DNA of 64,000 bases from positions 1 through 64,000 of the forward strand of contig AAZW01000003.1 of assembly GCA_000169995.1 (NCBI GenBank), read 5' to 3'. The translations under genes and the position numbers were made by a program. The notes under the pieces are model-generated. The model was not told the DNA's origin and ran no database searches. It worked only from the letters and a program-made list of their open reading frames with translations. The first letter of the stretch is position 1, and each line of letters opens with the position of its first letter. Below are positions 7,876 through 16,813 of this stretch, one piece after another. Source of the stretch: Vibrionales bacterium SWAT-3 (GTDB taxonomy: Bacteria > Pseudomonadota > Gammaproteobacteria > Enterobacterales > Vibrionaceae).

Positions 7876-8088
7876 ATGTTTTCACAATCTCTTTTTGCCC
7901 AACTAGCCAGAATGACGTTATTCCTCGTCATTAGTTTGGTTATTGTGCATCACAGTCAGCCACTGATTGATCTTTTGGCTCAGCACGCCGTGAGTAGTGG
8001 CTGCCACCAGCAATCAGGACACGAGCATCACCATCATATGACTGAACAAAACATGTCTGCGCAAGACCACTCACATCACCATCATTAA
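7876..8088 (+). CDS. small His-rich membrane-anchored protein
   Basis: This 70-residue protein has one hydrophobic segment (about residues 8-25) followed by a hydrophilic tail ending in two clusters, GHEHHHH and DHSHHHH. There are 14 His in 70 residues, and one Cys (GCHQQ). The tail looks like a metal-binding (Zn, Ni, Cu or Co) peptide facing one side of the membrane. It ends 15 bp before an MFS transporter gene, so the two are probably one operon. The ribosome site is weak (GAGCG). No named family recognised; the idea that it feeds or guards metal for the transporter is inference. Confidence 0.6.
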   Translation: MFSQSLFAQLARMTLFLVISLVIVHHSQPLIDLLAQHAVSSGCHQQSGHEHHHHMTEQNMSAQDHSHHHH

Positions 8089-8103
8089 ATTAAGAGTATT
8101 AGA

Positions 8104-9315
8104 ATGAGCATTTTCCGTTTTCCTTTACTGGTATGGCTTGGGATCGGCACACTTATTATCAGTCTAGGGATCAGACAATCATTCGGCATTTTCATGATGC
8201 CAATTTCAGAGCATTTCGGCACGGGTCGTGAGTTTTTCAGCTTCGCTATTGCTCTACAAAACCTATTGTTCGGTGTGTTCCAACCTCTTGTTGGTATGGC
8301 CGCTGACAAATGGGGAGCAAGACGCATCATTATTGCAGGCGCATGTGCTTACGGTTTGGGTTTACTTCTTACCTCAATTTCTACCGAATCAAGCACGCTT
8401 TACATTTCATTAGGCGCATTGGTTGGCCTTGGACTGAGTGCAACAAGCTATGTGATCGTATTAGGTGCAGTAGCGAAAGTGGTACCTGCAGAACACGCCG
8501 CTAAAGCATTCGGTTTAACCACAGCTGCTGGTTCATTTGGTATGTTCGCGGTAATCCCGGGCGCGCAATACATGCTGAACGAGTTTGATTGGCAGAGTGC
8601 GATGCAAGTCTTTGGCGTACTTTGTTGTTTGATGATCTCTTTTGCGCTGTTCATGCGAGCGCCAAAAGCAGCCTCAAACAAACAAGTGCAAGTTGAAGAC
8701 AATCAAACATTGAAAGAAGCACTATCAGAAGCCTTCTCTCACAGAGGTTACTGGTTGATTCACGCAGGCTTCTTCGTGTGTGGTTTCCACGTGATGTTTA
8801 TCGCAACGCACTTACCAAGTTATTTAGCAGACAAGAACTTGCCTGCGAGTAGCGCAGCGATGGCACTGGCTTATGTCGGTATCTTCAACATCTTCGGATC
8901 TTACTTCTGGGGTGTAATGGGCGATAAGTTCAGTAAGCGTCATGTAATGTCGGCATTGTACTTAGTGCGTACTGTGGTTATTGGTGCGTTTGTCACTCTA
9001 CCAGTCACTGAGTCAACCGCAGCAATCTTTGGTGCGGCCATTGGCTTCTGTTGGCTAGGTACGGTTCCACTAACGTCGGGCTTAGTTCGCCAAATCTTTG
9101 GTGCACGCTATCTATCGACTTTGTATGGCTTGGTGTTCTTCACTCACCAAGTGGGTAGTTTCTTAGGCGCTTGGGTTGGTGGTCGTATTTACGATTATTA
9201 CGGATCTTACGAACCAATTTGGTGGTCAACGGTGGTATTAGCATTTGCAGCAGCACTTATCCATTTACCAATCAATGACAAGCCGATTGAACGCATCAAA
9301 TTGGCAATGGCTTAA
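8104..9315 (+). CDS. MFS transporter, OFA/monocarboxylate-like
   Basis: This 403-residue protein has twelve predicted membrane segments in two halves split by a charged loop near residues 195-210. The N-terminal half has the DKWGARRII type motif A (loop 2-3) and RQSFGIFMMP, as in oxalate/formate antiporter-like and monocarboxylate porter MFS proteins. The substrate is unknown; an organic acid would fit the subfamily. It lies directly downstream of the His-rich peptide and ends at a strong terminator. Confidence 0.75.
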   Translation: MSIFRFPLLVWLGIGTLIISLGIRQSFGIFMMPISEHFGTGREFFSFAIALQNLLFGVFQPLVGMAADKWGARRIIIAGACAYGLGLLLTSISTESSTLYISLGALVGLGLSATSYVIVLGAVAKVVPAEHAAKAFGLTTAAGSFGMFAVIPGAQYMLNEFDWQSAMQVFGVLCCLMISFALFMRAPKAASNKQVQVEDNQTLKEALSEAFSHRGYWLIHAGFFVCGFHVMFIATHLPSYLADKNLPASSAAMALAYVGIFNIFGSYFWGVMGDKFSKRHVMSALYLVRTVVIGAFVTLPVTESTAAIFGAAIGFCWLGTVPLTSGLVRQIFGARYLSTLYGLVFFTHQVGSFLGAWVGGRIYDYYGSYEPIWWSTVVLAFAAALIHLPINDKPIERIKLAMA

Positions 9316-9362
9316 CATTTAACGCTGACTCCCCCAGCAGCGAAAATCGATAAGCAATCCAA

Positions 9363-9415
9363 TAAGAGAGCGGATATTGAAAGGAGCACATCCTGAGATA
9401 TCCGCTCTCTTTTTT
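9363..9415 (+). terminator. rho-independent terminator of the MFS gene
   Basis: The 14-bp stem AAGAGAGCGGATAT / ATATCCGCTCTCTT with a long loop is followed by a T run. Confidence 0.85.
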
Positions 9416-9539
9416 ATTGGACGCAAAAACTGAATATGTAACTAACGAAACTTGCATAAACCTCACTGAATAATAAGACTATTTCTACCATTTTAATTTA
9501 TAGTATCCATTCGCTCCTTTAGAACTTATTCGCAGGCTT

Positions 9540-10265
9540 ATGGAATACCTAGATCAGACCGCCCTTATCGCGATGGCACTCATTTTTGTCGGCTCGTTTG
9601 TACAAACCGCCATCGGCTTTGGCTTGGCTATTGTGGCTGCCCCGTTGTTGTTTTTGGTCTCACCTGACTATGTACCCGCGCCTATCTGCCTTGTTGGTCT
9701 GTTCATTTCTGTATTCAACGCGCTTAAACATCGAGCAAACATCTCTATTGGCGGATTAAAAATCGCACTGTTAGGCCGTATTCCGGGTTCACTGGCTGGC
9801 GGGGCTTTACTAGTGATGGTTTCTACAAGCGTATTATCACTATGGTTAGGCTTATTGGTTGTATTCGCCGTGATTGTTAGCTTACTGCCGTTTAGATTAG
9901 AACCGACGCCTGCCAAAATGGGTATCGCGGGATTCTTCTCAGGCTTCTTCGGTACCAGCTCTGGTATTGGTGGGCCGCCAATGGCACTCCTGCTTCAACA
10001 CCAAGATGCCAATCAACTTCGTGGTAACCTATCTGCGTTTTTTGTGTTTAGTTCTATCATTTCATTACTGGTACAGATCCCAATTGGCTTCTTCACGATG
10101 CACCATTTGATCATCACAATCCCGCTACTTCCTGCCGCTTGGTTGGGTTACAAGGTAGCGTTATTGACGACGCAAAGCATTCCTAAAGAGAAGATACGTA
10201 TCGGCTCTTTGTTACTATGTTCTATCAGCGGCTTCACTGCTATTTGGCAAGGCTTAGCTGGCTAG
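9540..10265 (+). CDS. TauE/SafE-family membrane permease
   Basis: This 241-residue permease has seven or eight hydrophobic segments and the two family repeats: FVGSFVQTAIGFGLAIVAAP near the start and GFFSGFFGTSSGIGGPP after the middle. The family exports sulfite, sulfoacetate or related organosulfonates, but the substrate of a given member cannot be read from sequence. It is followed after 68 bp by a YjbR-like gene in the same direction and may be co-transcribed with it. No sulfur-metabolism gene is adjacent. Confidence 0.8.
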   Translation: MEYLDQTALIAMALIFVGSFVQTAIGFGLAIVAAPLLFLVSPDYVPAPICLVGLFISVFNALKHRANISIGGLKIALLGRIPGSLAGGALLVMVSTSVLSLWLGLLVVFAVIVSLLPFRLEPTPAKMGIAGFFSGFFGTSSGIGGPPMALLLQHQDANQLRGNLSAFFVFSSIISLLVQIPIGFFTMHHLIITIPLLPAAWLGYKVALLTTQSIPKEKIRIGSLLLCSISGFTAIWQGLAG

Positions 10266-10333
10266 CTAGAAGCAGAAACATCGATAAAACAACAAACACA
10301 CAGATCCACCACCAAACTATGAAAGGGCGTTCT

Positions 10334-10696
10334 ATGACATACGACGAGTTCAATGCATTCTGTGAATCACAAGCAGCCACTAGCTACGTGATGCAGTGGA
10401 ATAACTCTCACGTTTGGAAAGTGGGAGACAAGGTGTTTGCGATTGGAGGTTGGGGACCAAACGACGAGCCTGCATTTATCTTCAAGGCATCTGATCGGAA
10501 TTTCGATTTTCTCAAAGAAGAGCCAGGGTATAAACCTGCCCCCTACTTTGCTTCACGCGGAATGAAGTGGATTCAGCTGTTTGAGAGCACACCAGAAAGG
10601 GATGACGAGTTGAGATACTACCTCACGGAGTCTCACCGAATCGTCTCTTTGGGACTAACCAAAAAGAAACAAGCAGAACTCGGGCTCAATCAATAG
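10334..10696 (+). CDS. MmcQ/YjbR-family protein
   Basis: This 120-residue protein has the double-wing fold family pattern. Visible are MTYDEFNAFCESQAATSY at the start, W..SHVWKVGDKVFAIGG in the middle, and a C-terminal part with SRGMKWIQLF and LTESHRIVSLGLTKKK. The start is set at MTYDEF (10334); the longer frame begins inside the preceding permease gene. The family is called DNA-binding from its structure, but no biochemical role is firm. Expected to be cytoplasmic. Confidence 0.75.
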   Translation: MTYDEFNAFCESQAATSYVMQWNNSHVWKVGDKVFAIGGWGPNDEPAFIFKASDRNFDFLKEEPGYKPAPYFASRGMKWIQLFESTPERDDELRYYLTESHRIVSLGLTKKKQAELGLNQ

Positions 10697-10797
10697 CCAG
10701 AGATTCCGCTTGCTAAACGAAAGCCAAATTGCTTTGGGGGAACTAACTTGCTATTAAGAACTACGTTGCTTTAAAGAACGAAGCTCTTCTTAAATGT

Positions 10798-11541
10798 TTA
10801 ATCCGTTCTGAGGAACTTAGGCAATAACGGTTCTATTTTTTGCGTTGGCACCAGTGGCACTAATAGGTAGATTAAGCCTGCAAAAGCGATAGATGCCGCT
10901 AAGTCTTCAGGACGATGCATACCAAGCCAAACGCGGCTATACGCTACACCACCAGCCCAAGCTAACATGCCACCTACAAGGTAAAAACGCTTCGCTTCTA
11001 AGAACAACCCACCAAAGAATGCTAAGCAAACACCCACGAAAATCATGTGTCCAGACGGGAATGAATAATCTGTTTCGCCAAGCCAATGACGTGTCCGCCA
11101 TTCACTGACCTTATCTTCTACTGACTCAATGGCCACGTTCTTTTCTTCTAGAGGCAGTTCATAAAACAACTCCGGCATATCAACCACTTCTTGGGTAACT
11201 AAGTACTCAGTATATGGGCGTGGACTCTCCGTTGATGATTTAAGGAATGTCTTTGCAGCAAAGCTTAACACCAATAAAACACCAAGCTGCAAACAAAGGC
11301 TCACTAGCTTTGCTTTTGAGAACTTTAATGTCAGCACCAACAAAGAAAGAGTCGCGAGTGTGATTAGGAACCCTTGATTACCCGCTGAATAAGTCACGAA
11401 TGTCATCACAGCACCATAGAAAGGCAATACAGAACTTCCAAGGTCGAAGTGAGATCCAAAGATCAAAAAGGGAACGAGAGAATACAAGCTTAAAACGAGC
11501 AGTAATAAGCCTTTGGATTTGTTAGAGAACAGAGAAGTCAT
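10798..11541 (-). CDS. PAP2-superfamily lipid phosphatase, PgpB-like
   Basis: This 247-residue inner-membrane protein has all three PAP2 catalytic motifs in order: KSSTESPRP (K-x6-RP), FPSGH, and SRVWLGMHRPED (SR-x5-H-x3-D). It has six hydrophobic segments and a long extracytoplasmic insert between motifs 1 and 2. This matches PgpB, which dephosphorylates phosphatidylglycerol phosphate and undecaprenyl pyrophosphate at the periplasmic face. It is monocistronic on the reverse strand, with its start facing the ribB riboswitch leader. Confidence 0.8.
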   Translation of the reverse strand: MTSLFSNKSKGLLLLVLSLYSLVPFLIFGSHFDLGSSVLPFYGAVMTFVTYSAGNQGFLITLATLSLLVLTLKFSKAKLVSLCLQLGVLLVLSFAAKTFLKSSTESPRPYTEYLVTQEVVDMPELFYELPLEEKNVAIESVEDKVSEWRTRHWLGETDYSFPSGHMIFVGVCLAFFGGLFLEAKRFYLVGGMLAWAGGVAYSRVWLGMHRPEDLAASIAFAGLIYLLVPLVPTQKIEPLLPKFLRTD

Positions 11542-11920
11542 GGCTAAGATCTTTTGGATAAAGTGGTCGGATGCTATCGCAGCTTAGCATCGCCAATATC
11601 AATTTTATGTCAAAACGGTCAGTCAGCCGTCATGGTGTAACAATATTCGATTAATGCGGTACTTGAGTATTGATCCGGTGAACCCTCACTTCACAATCAA
11701 TAATCTTTACCATCCACTTCTGCGCATACCGACAGTAAAACCGACCATAGACCAGCTATACCTGACTAAACACAACGGCATTGTGTTCTGCTGATAAAGT
11801 GAACACTCACCGGATGATCAGGCCAGAATCTGAAAAACTTTGCTGTCAGTCCTTTAAATCCACTATTGAAAGGATTACCATCTGGTCTGCTTTCAAAGCA
11901 AAACAGATTATTAATTTTTA

Positions 11921-12063
11921 TTCTCAGGGCGGGGCGAAATTCCCCACCGGCGGTATGTCCTTAGCAAAATCTAAAGATAAGCCCGCGAGCGCTCGATTCG
12001 TCGAGGTCAGCAGATCTGGTGAGATGCCAGAGCCGACGGTTATAGTCCGGATGAGAGAGAATG
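11921..12063 (+). promoter_or_regulatory. FMN riboswitch (RFN element)
   Basis: The conserved RFN core is clear: TTCTCAGGGCGGGGCGAAATT at the 5' side with CCCCACCGGCGGTA, then GCCCGCGAGCG, GGTCAGCAGATCTGGTGAGA, GCCAGAGCCGACGGT, and ATAGTCCGGATGAGAGAGAA closing the P1 stem. It lies 190 nt upstream of ribB and should turn ribB down when FMN is plentiful. Confidence 0.95.
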
Positions 12064-12252
12064 GAAAGACACTCGCTTAAGTTGGAAAGGCGTACCTATT
12101 TATTGGGTTCATGCCTCCAACTCGAACGGGTGCATTTCGTTTTGGATGAAACCATAATGAGCTAAGGTCAACTTGTAATGAGTTGGCTTTGTTGTGCTCG
12201 GTTGAGATCCCTCATACAGCCCTGATTCTGGTGATATTTTAGGAGTTTAACC
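12064..12252 (+). promoter_or_regulatory. expression platform of the ribB riboswitch
   Basis: The leader between the aptamer and ribB holds a hairpin GTTGGAAAGGCGT / ATGCCTCCAAC (about 12080-12124) without a following T run. The ribB ribosome site TTTAGGAG lies at 12239-12246. The lack of an obvious intrinsic terminator suggests control of translation and/or Rho access. Confidence 0.6.
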
Positions 12253-12909
12253 ATGAATCAGTCTTCACTACTTGCCGAATTTGGCGAACCAATCACTCGC
12301 GTTGAAAACGCACTGCAAGCTCTTCGCGAAGGTCGTGGCGTACTTTTACTTGACGATGAAGATCGTGAGAACGAAGGCGACATCATCTACTCAGTAGAAC
12401 ATCTAACCAATGCTCAAATGGCACTAATGATCCGTGAATGCAGCGGTATCGTGTGCCTGTGTCTAACTGACGAGCAAGCAAACCAACTTGAACTTCCACC
12501 TATGGTTGTTGATAACAACAGCGCAAACCAAACTGCGTTTACCGTAACTATCGAAGCGAAAGTGGGCGTAACAACAGGTGTTTCTGCCGCTGACCGTGTA
12601 ACAACGATCAAGACAGCTGCAAACCCAACAGCTAAACCTACTGACCTTGCTCGCCCTGGCCACGTATTCCCACTGCGTGCTCGTAAAGGTGGTGTACTTG
12701 CTCGCCGCGGCCACACAGAAGGTACTGTGGATCTGATGCAAATGGCAGGCCTTCAATCGGCAGGTGTACTGTGTGAAGTAACCAACCCAGACGGCACAAT
12801 GGCAAAAGCGCCAGAGATCGTTGCTTTCGGTAAACTGCACAACATGCCAGTACTGACCATTGAAGATATGGTGATGTACCGCAACGAGTTCGACCTTAAG
12901 CTTGCATAA
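12253..12909 (+). CDS. ribB: 3,4-dihydroxy-2-butanone-4-phosphate synthase
   Basis: This 218-residue stand-alone DHBP synthase converts ribulose 5-phosphate to DHBP and formate, the four-carbon branch of riboflavin synthesis. The acidic catalytic loop [11 protein letters not shown] (about 34-44), the THIA-region equivalent [10 protein letters not shown], and [17 protein letters not shown] are all present. There is no fused GTP cyclohydrolase II domain, as in enterobacterial RibB. AGGAG precedes the ATG, and the FMN riboswitch precedes the gene. It has its own terminator, so it is monocistronic. Confidence 0.95.
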   Translation: MNQSSLLAEFGEPITRVENALQALREGRGVLLLDDEDRENEGDIIYSVEHLTNAQMALMIRECSGIVCLCLTDEQANQLELPPMVVDNNSANQTAFTVTIEAKVGVTTGVSAADRVTTIKTAANPTAKPTDLARPGHVFPLRARKGGVLARRGHTEGTVDLMQMAGLQSAGVLCEVTNPDGTMAKAPEIVAFGKLHNMPVLTIEDMVMYRNEFDLKLA

Positions 12910-12971
12910 CGTTTAGCCCTCAATGCTAAACACTTAGTCGTTAAGTCAACTACACTGCGACGTGAACATTG

Positions 12972-13027
12972 AAAGGCCTCACTCTTACTGCTTTTAGAGT
13001 TAAAGCATATAAGGGTGAGGCCTTTTT
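12972..13027 (+). terminator. rho-independent terminator of ribB
   Basis: The stem AAAGGCCTCAC / GTGAGGCCTTT with a long loop is followed by a T run. Confidence 0.85.
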
Positions 13028-13240
13028 AATTTCCGTAGCTTGAAACGAGCCTGAAATGGATCGCCAAAGTGTCTCTACTTGCCGAAACCTCCCCAACCTA
13101 TCGTTAGAAAAGCGCCACCTCTCAAAAAATCCTGCAAAATATGAGAAACATTCAATCGAATGGTGAAGTCATGCACCATGATTGATCACCCATAATTAGA
13201 CTGAAAACATAAACAACTGAAATATAACACTTATTTATTT

Positions 13241-13256
13241 TGGCACGGTGTCTGCA
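13241..13256 (+). promoter_or_regulatory. sigma-54 (RpoN) promoter
   Basis: TGGCACGGTGTCTGCA matches the sigma-54 -24/-12 consensus with GG and GC exactly spaced (10 bases between). The predicted start is near 13268, giving a 5' leader of about 27 nt before the ATG at 13295. Confidence 0.8.
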
Positions 13257-13294
13257 CTACCACTAAGTAGGTATACAAATATTAGGAGTTGAAT

Positions 13295-14143
13295 ATGTTT
13301 GTAGTTATTTCAGTGGGTTTATCCCTATTAGTACTTGCAGCCCTGTTTCATTTCTCAAAGAAGAGACAAACAGCGCTATCACACAGGTTTGAAACCTTAG
13401 TTCTGCTTAGAGAGTTATTGTTGTTATCACGCAAACACCGCGCAGCAACGCATTACGCTCTGGCGTATAAATTGTCTAGCGACTCGATTCGTAAAGTAAA
13501 TGAGATTTACGACAACATACTTGAGGTATCTGAGCTGCTTCAGTCTCATGTGTCGTTTGATAGCCGCCCGATGTATCGCATCTATCACCTTAAGCTCATC
13601 GCCATGCACAGCGACTGGCAAAACCGTAGCTTGGTGCGTAACCAATCGATTCATGGCAAGACGATTCGTCATAGCATGTTCTTGATGGATGAAGTGATGA
13701 TCATCTGGCTGATTCAGTCTGAACGCGAAGACATGAGCCGCGAGTACCACATGAATTGGCAACAGATCTTGGATTGCATGGAGATCCTGACCAAGCTCAG
13801 AATGTGTATCCCAGATATGGAGAAGCCAGAGGAATATTTGAGATTCAAATTCTACGCCTCTCAGACACACAGAAAACTCAACCAATTATCGATTATCTGC
13901 CCGATTAGCAGTGGGTCACCGGTTTGTACACGAGCGATGCATGCACTTACAGAGATCGCATCAAGTAACGAAGCGACCCAACCGGCAGATAGCATGTACG
14001 AATTAACCAGTGATATCTCTAGCGTTGTGTCGCAGGTTTACGACCAAGTATTATCCGACATTACGAGAAGCTTGTATCAGCCTTTACCAGACATCAACGA
14101 AAAGGTGATAAATACTCGATTATCCGTACATCATTACATGTAA
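13295..14143 (+). CDS. hypothetical membrane-anchored helical protein, sigma-54 dependent
   Basis: This 282-residue protein has one N-terminal membrane segment (residues 2-20) followed by a long, mostly helical cytoplasmic part. The start is the ATG at 13295, with AGGAG 6 nt upstream, rather than a TTG two codons earlier. A stretch like LLRELLLLSRKHRAATHYAL with later helices recalls NIT-type nitrate/nitrite sensing domains, but this is weak. No catalytic motif is visible. It is monocistronic, placed between a strong sigma-54 promoter and a terminator, so it should respond to an RpoN activator. Function unknown. Confidence 0.65.
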   Translation: MFVVISVGLSLLVLAALFHFSKKRQTALSHRFETLVLLRELLLLSRKHRAATHYALAYKLSSDSIRKVNEIYDNILEVSELLQSHVSFDSRPMYRIYHLKLIAMHSDWQNRSLVRNQSIHGKTIRHSMFLMDEVMIIWLIQSEREDMSREYHMNWQQILDCMEILTKLRMCIPDMEKPEEYLRFKFYASQTHRKLNQLSIICPISSGSPVCTRAMHALTEIASSNEATQPADSMYELTSDISSVVSQVYDQVLSDITRSLYQPLPDINEKVINTRLSVHHYM

Positions 14144-14190
14144 AGACTTCGTGAGAGGAGAGCGTGCTGGAACTCTGAATTATTGAGTTC

Positions 14191-14223
14191 AAATCCGATA
14201 TCACCATTGATATCGGATTTTTG
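14191..14223 (+). terminator. rho-independent terminator
   Basis: The perfect stem AAATCCGATATCA / TGATATCGGATTT with a CCAT loop is followed by T residues. Confidence 0.85.
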
Positions 14224-14274
14224 TATTTATGGGCTTTTAAATTTCTATCGCTATGTACCATTGCCTATGATGTT

Positions 14275-15171
14275 TCAAACATCACTAGACTTGATATCGT
14301 TAGCCCAAGCTTCTGCCGCAAAATCAATGAACTGACGAACAATCGGAAGCTGGTAACTGCGAGACAGATACACCGCCCAAAGAACGCTGCTTGGCGAAAC
14401 AAAATCATCCAATATGCGTATCAATTGGCCATTCGCAATCAATGGATTGGCTAAATCACAAGGTAAACGAACTACCCCTTTCCCGTGCTGTGCGGCGCGA
14501 GTTAGCACTCCAACATCGTTAGCCTTGATGGTGCCAGACACCTCGACCGAATAGTGCTGATTATCCTTAACAAAATCCCACTTCGAGACATTCAAATGAC
14601 GAAAGCAATTATGTTGTCGAAGCGCTTCGACCGTTTCAGGTTCACCATGTTTATCCAAGTAGGCTTGTGAAGCACACACCACTGAATCAATTACCATTAG
14701 CTTTCGTGCAATCAAACTATCGTCAGGTTGATCAGTGTAGCGAAGTGCAATATCGATTCTCTCATCCACCAGCTGAGTAAAACGGTCTGAAGCAAACAAT
14801 TCAACCGTAATATTAGGGTGGCGCTCGGTGAACTGTTCGACCACATCCAACAACATGTGCTGAGTTAAACCAATGGGAGCAGCAATTCGAATGGTTCCCG
14901 AAAGATCATCGGTTTGATTAAGTGAAGTAACTTCTAGCTCAGCGGTCTCATGGAGGATCTTCTCACAGCGCTGCAGAGCGACTTCCCCTGCCGCCGTCAA
15001 GCTCACCTTGCGAGTCGTCCTATGTAATAGCCTCTGCTTCAACCACCCTTCTATCTCTTGAACATGACGTGAAACCTGCAACCGACTCATGTCCAAATGC
15101 TCAGCCGCTTGAGTGAAGCTGGCACAATTCGCAACCTCGACAAAGCTACGCATTGCCGTCAACCTATCCAT
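14275..15171 (-). CDS. LysR-family regulator (CrgA-like)
   Basis: This 298-residue LysR-type regulator has the winged HTH at its start (AMRSFVEVANCASFTQAAEHLDMSRLQVSRHVQEIEGWL), then HRTTRKVSLTAAGE, and a C-terminal co-factor domain. The ATG at 15171 is preferred over the GTG just before it because GAGGAGA then has normal spacing. It is divergent from an NAD(P)-binding protein gene, and a perfect inverted repeat lies between them. It probably controls that gene; the inducer is unknown. Confidence 0.85.
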   Translation of the reverse strand: MDRLTAMRSFVEVANCASFTQAAEHLDMSRLQVSRHVQEIEGWLKQRLLHRTTRKVSLTAAGEVALQRCEKILHETAELEVTSLNQTDDLSGTIRIAAPIGLTQHMLLDVVEQFTERHPNITVELFASDRFTQLVDERIDIALRYTDQPDDSLIARKLMVIDSVVCASQAYLDKHGEPETVEALRQHNCFRHLNVSKWDFVKDNQHYSVEVSGTIKANDVGVLTRAAQHGKGVVRLPCDLANPLIANGQLIRILDDFVSPSSVLWAVYLSRSYQLPIVRQFIDFAAEAWANDIKSSDV

Positions 15172-15244
15172 CACACTCTCCTCGAACTACTTATTAGTTA
15201 ATCGAATCTTATTAGATCACTATATAGATACAATCTACATCATT

Positions 15245-15262
15245 TTGCGATATTTATCGCAA
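15245..15262. promoter_or_regulatory. LysR-type operator candidate
   Basis: The perfect inverted repeat TTGCGATA-TT-TATCGCAA lies in the 162-bp divergent region between the LysR gene and the NAD(P)-binding protein gene. Confidence 0.6.
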
Positions 15263-15333
15263 CCTAGTGAGCTATTAGACTGCAATGGCTGTCGAGAAAA
15301 CGACTCAATAAATTAGATAACTGGAGAGACATT

Positions 15334-15972
15334 ATGAAAATTGCAGTATTAGGCGCATCAGGTTGGATTGGTAGTCACATCGCTCAAGAAGCTCAATCTC
15401 GTGGTCACGACGTCGTTGCTGTTGTAAGAGATGCAAACCGCGTGGAAACCAAAGGCATTGAAGTTCGTTCATTTGATTTACAAGACGAAGCCGCAAGTCT
15501 AGCAAACGCACTATCCGGCGTTGATGCAGTAATTACTTCGATTGGCGGACGTGCTCTGGGTAATCACGACATCGTAAAAAACACTGCGACTAAATTGCTC
15601 GCAACATTACCAAGTATCGGTATAGAGCGCCTACTTTGGGTTGGCGGTGCAGGCTCATTAGAAGTAGCACCAAATGTACCGCTAGTGACCGTTCCTGACT
15701 TCCCTGCGGATTACAAAAACGAAGCGCTAGCACAGGGAGAAGCTCTTGAAGTGTTCAAGCAATCGAATAGCGAAGTTAACTGGACTTTTGTTAGCCCTGC
15801 AGCAGAAATATTCCCGGGTGAGAAACTATCGACCTACCGTACTGGTGGCGACCAACTACTCACCGATGAAGATGGCAACAGCAAAATTTCAGTCAGCGAT
15901 TACGCTATCGCGATGATTGATGAGCTCGAAGCTGGTAAGTTCCCACGCCAACGTATTGGTGTCGCTTACTAA
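15334..15972 (+). CDS. NAD(P)H-binding NmrA/SDR-like oxidoreductase
   Basis: This 212-residue protein has an N-terminal Rossmann motif GASGWIG (residues 7-13) and the layout of atypical short-chain dehydrogenases of the YwnB/NAD(P)H-binding type: DVVAVVRDANR after the second strand, then RLLWVGGAGSLEV. The catalytic YxxxK of classical SDRs is not evident, so it may be a reductase of uncertain substrate or a redox-sensing protein. It lies divergent to the LysR gene with a palindrome between, and is closed by a terminator shared with the convergent cupin gene. Confidence 0.75.
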   Translation: MKIAVLGASGWIGSHIAQEAQSRGHDVVAVVRDANRVETKGIEVRSFDLQDEAASLANALSGVDAVITSIGGRALGNHDIVKNTATKLLATLPSIGIERLLWVGGAGSLEVAPNVPLVTVPDFPADYKNEALAQGEALEVFKQSNSEVNWTFVSPAAEIFPGEKLSTYRTGGDQLLTDEDGNSKISVSDYAIAMIDELEAGKFPRQRIGVAY

Positions 15973-16014
15973 TGCTCGAATGTGTATTAGGTAAGCTCAA
16001 TAGGCACTAGAAAG

Positions 16015-16054
16015 CAGAAAGCCGCTGACTTTTAGTAAGCGGCTTTCTATTTTA
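16015..16054 (+). terminator. bidirectional rho-independent terminator
   Basis: The stem AGAAAGCCGCT / AAGCGGCTTTCT is followed by T residues. It lies between convergent genes. Confidence 0.8.
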
Positions 16055-16070
16055 CTTGTCGAGATAATCA

Positions 16071-16724
16071 TCATATCAGTGGCAAATGACCTGTTTTCAC
16101 TAGGATGACCGTCTCTTCTTCCACATAAGGGAAATGCTCGCTCATGTGAGGGCTACGCATCCAAGTATGTTTCGGGTACACGCCATGTTCATCTTTAAAG
16201 GTGCCCGACAACACAAAGATCTCTTCTCCACCAAAGTGACGGTGCGGCTGAAAACGTTCGCCAACAGGCCACTTCACTAAAGCGACATGCTCGTGCTCAA
16301 ACTCATGTAATGGCATGACTTGTAACCCGCCAATACCCGGTAGCCATTCCGTTTCGAGCGTATTGACTCGAACTTGCGTTAAGTCTCTCGCATCAAACTG
16401 ATTAAGCTTAACTAAGATCGTGCAGCCCTCTTTACTCGATGGGGAATGCGCGCTGCCTGGCGGATTACGGATATAAGTGCCAGCGGGGAAATCGCCAGTT
16501 TCATCTGAGAACACACCGTCTAATACGAAGATCTCTTCTCCTTGCGGATGTGGGTGTTCAGAGAATGAAGATTGAGGGTCGTATTTCACCACGCTAGTCG
16601 TGTGACCTGATTCTTTCTCTTCTCTTTCTAGGGGCTTACGCCACACTCCTTTGGCAGGGCTTGCAACCCAATCTAGTTTATCGGTTTCGATAACCAGTCT
16701 CTTTGAAAAGTCCATGTTGAGCAT
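16071..16724 (-). CDS. ChrR-like double-cupin protein
   Basis: This 217-residue protein is built of two cupin repeats. Each has a metal site: SSFSEHPHPQGEEIFVLDGVFSDE with AHSPSS, and ERFQPHRHFGGEEIFVLSGTFKDE with EHFPY. The GEEIFVLxGxFxDE pattern is the ChrR cupin signature, here repeated without the N-terminal zinc anti-sigma domain of ChrR. So it is more likely a metal-dependent dioxygenase-like or sensor protein than an anti-sigma factor. The start has AAGG upstream. A 7-bp tandem repeat lies about 90 bp before it. Confidence 0.7.
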   Translation of the reverse strand: MLNMDFSKRLVIETDKLDWVASPAKGVWRKPLEREEKESGHTTSVVKYDPQSSFSEHPHPQGEEIFVLDGVFSDETGDFPAGTYIRNPPGSAHSPSSKEGCTILVKLNQFDARDLTQVRVNTLETEWLPGIGGLQVMPLHEFEHEHVALVKWPVGERFQPHRHFGGEEIFVLSGTFKDEHGVYPKHTWMRSPHMSEHFPYVEEETVILVKTGHLPLI

Positions 16725-16813
16725 AATGACGACCTTACTCTAAATATTGTTTTAATTATTATTGTCTTGCTGATGTCTATTCTACGCGAATAACGAGCGA
16801 GGGGGAGACTTCG

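Noticed and set aside
11781-12080. 99-codon open frame upstream of ribB
   Set aside because: It lies across the FMN riboswitch aptamer; the base conservation is that of the RNA element, not of a protein.
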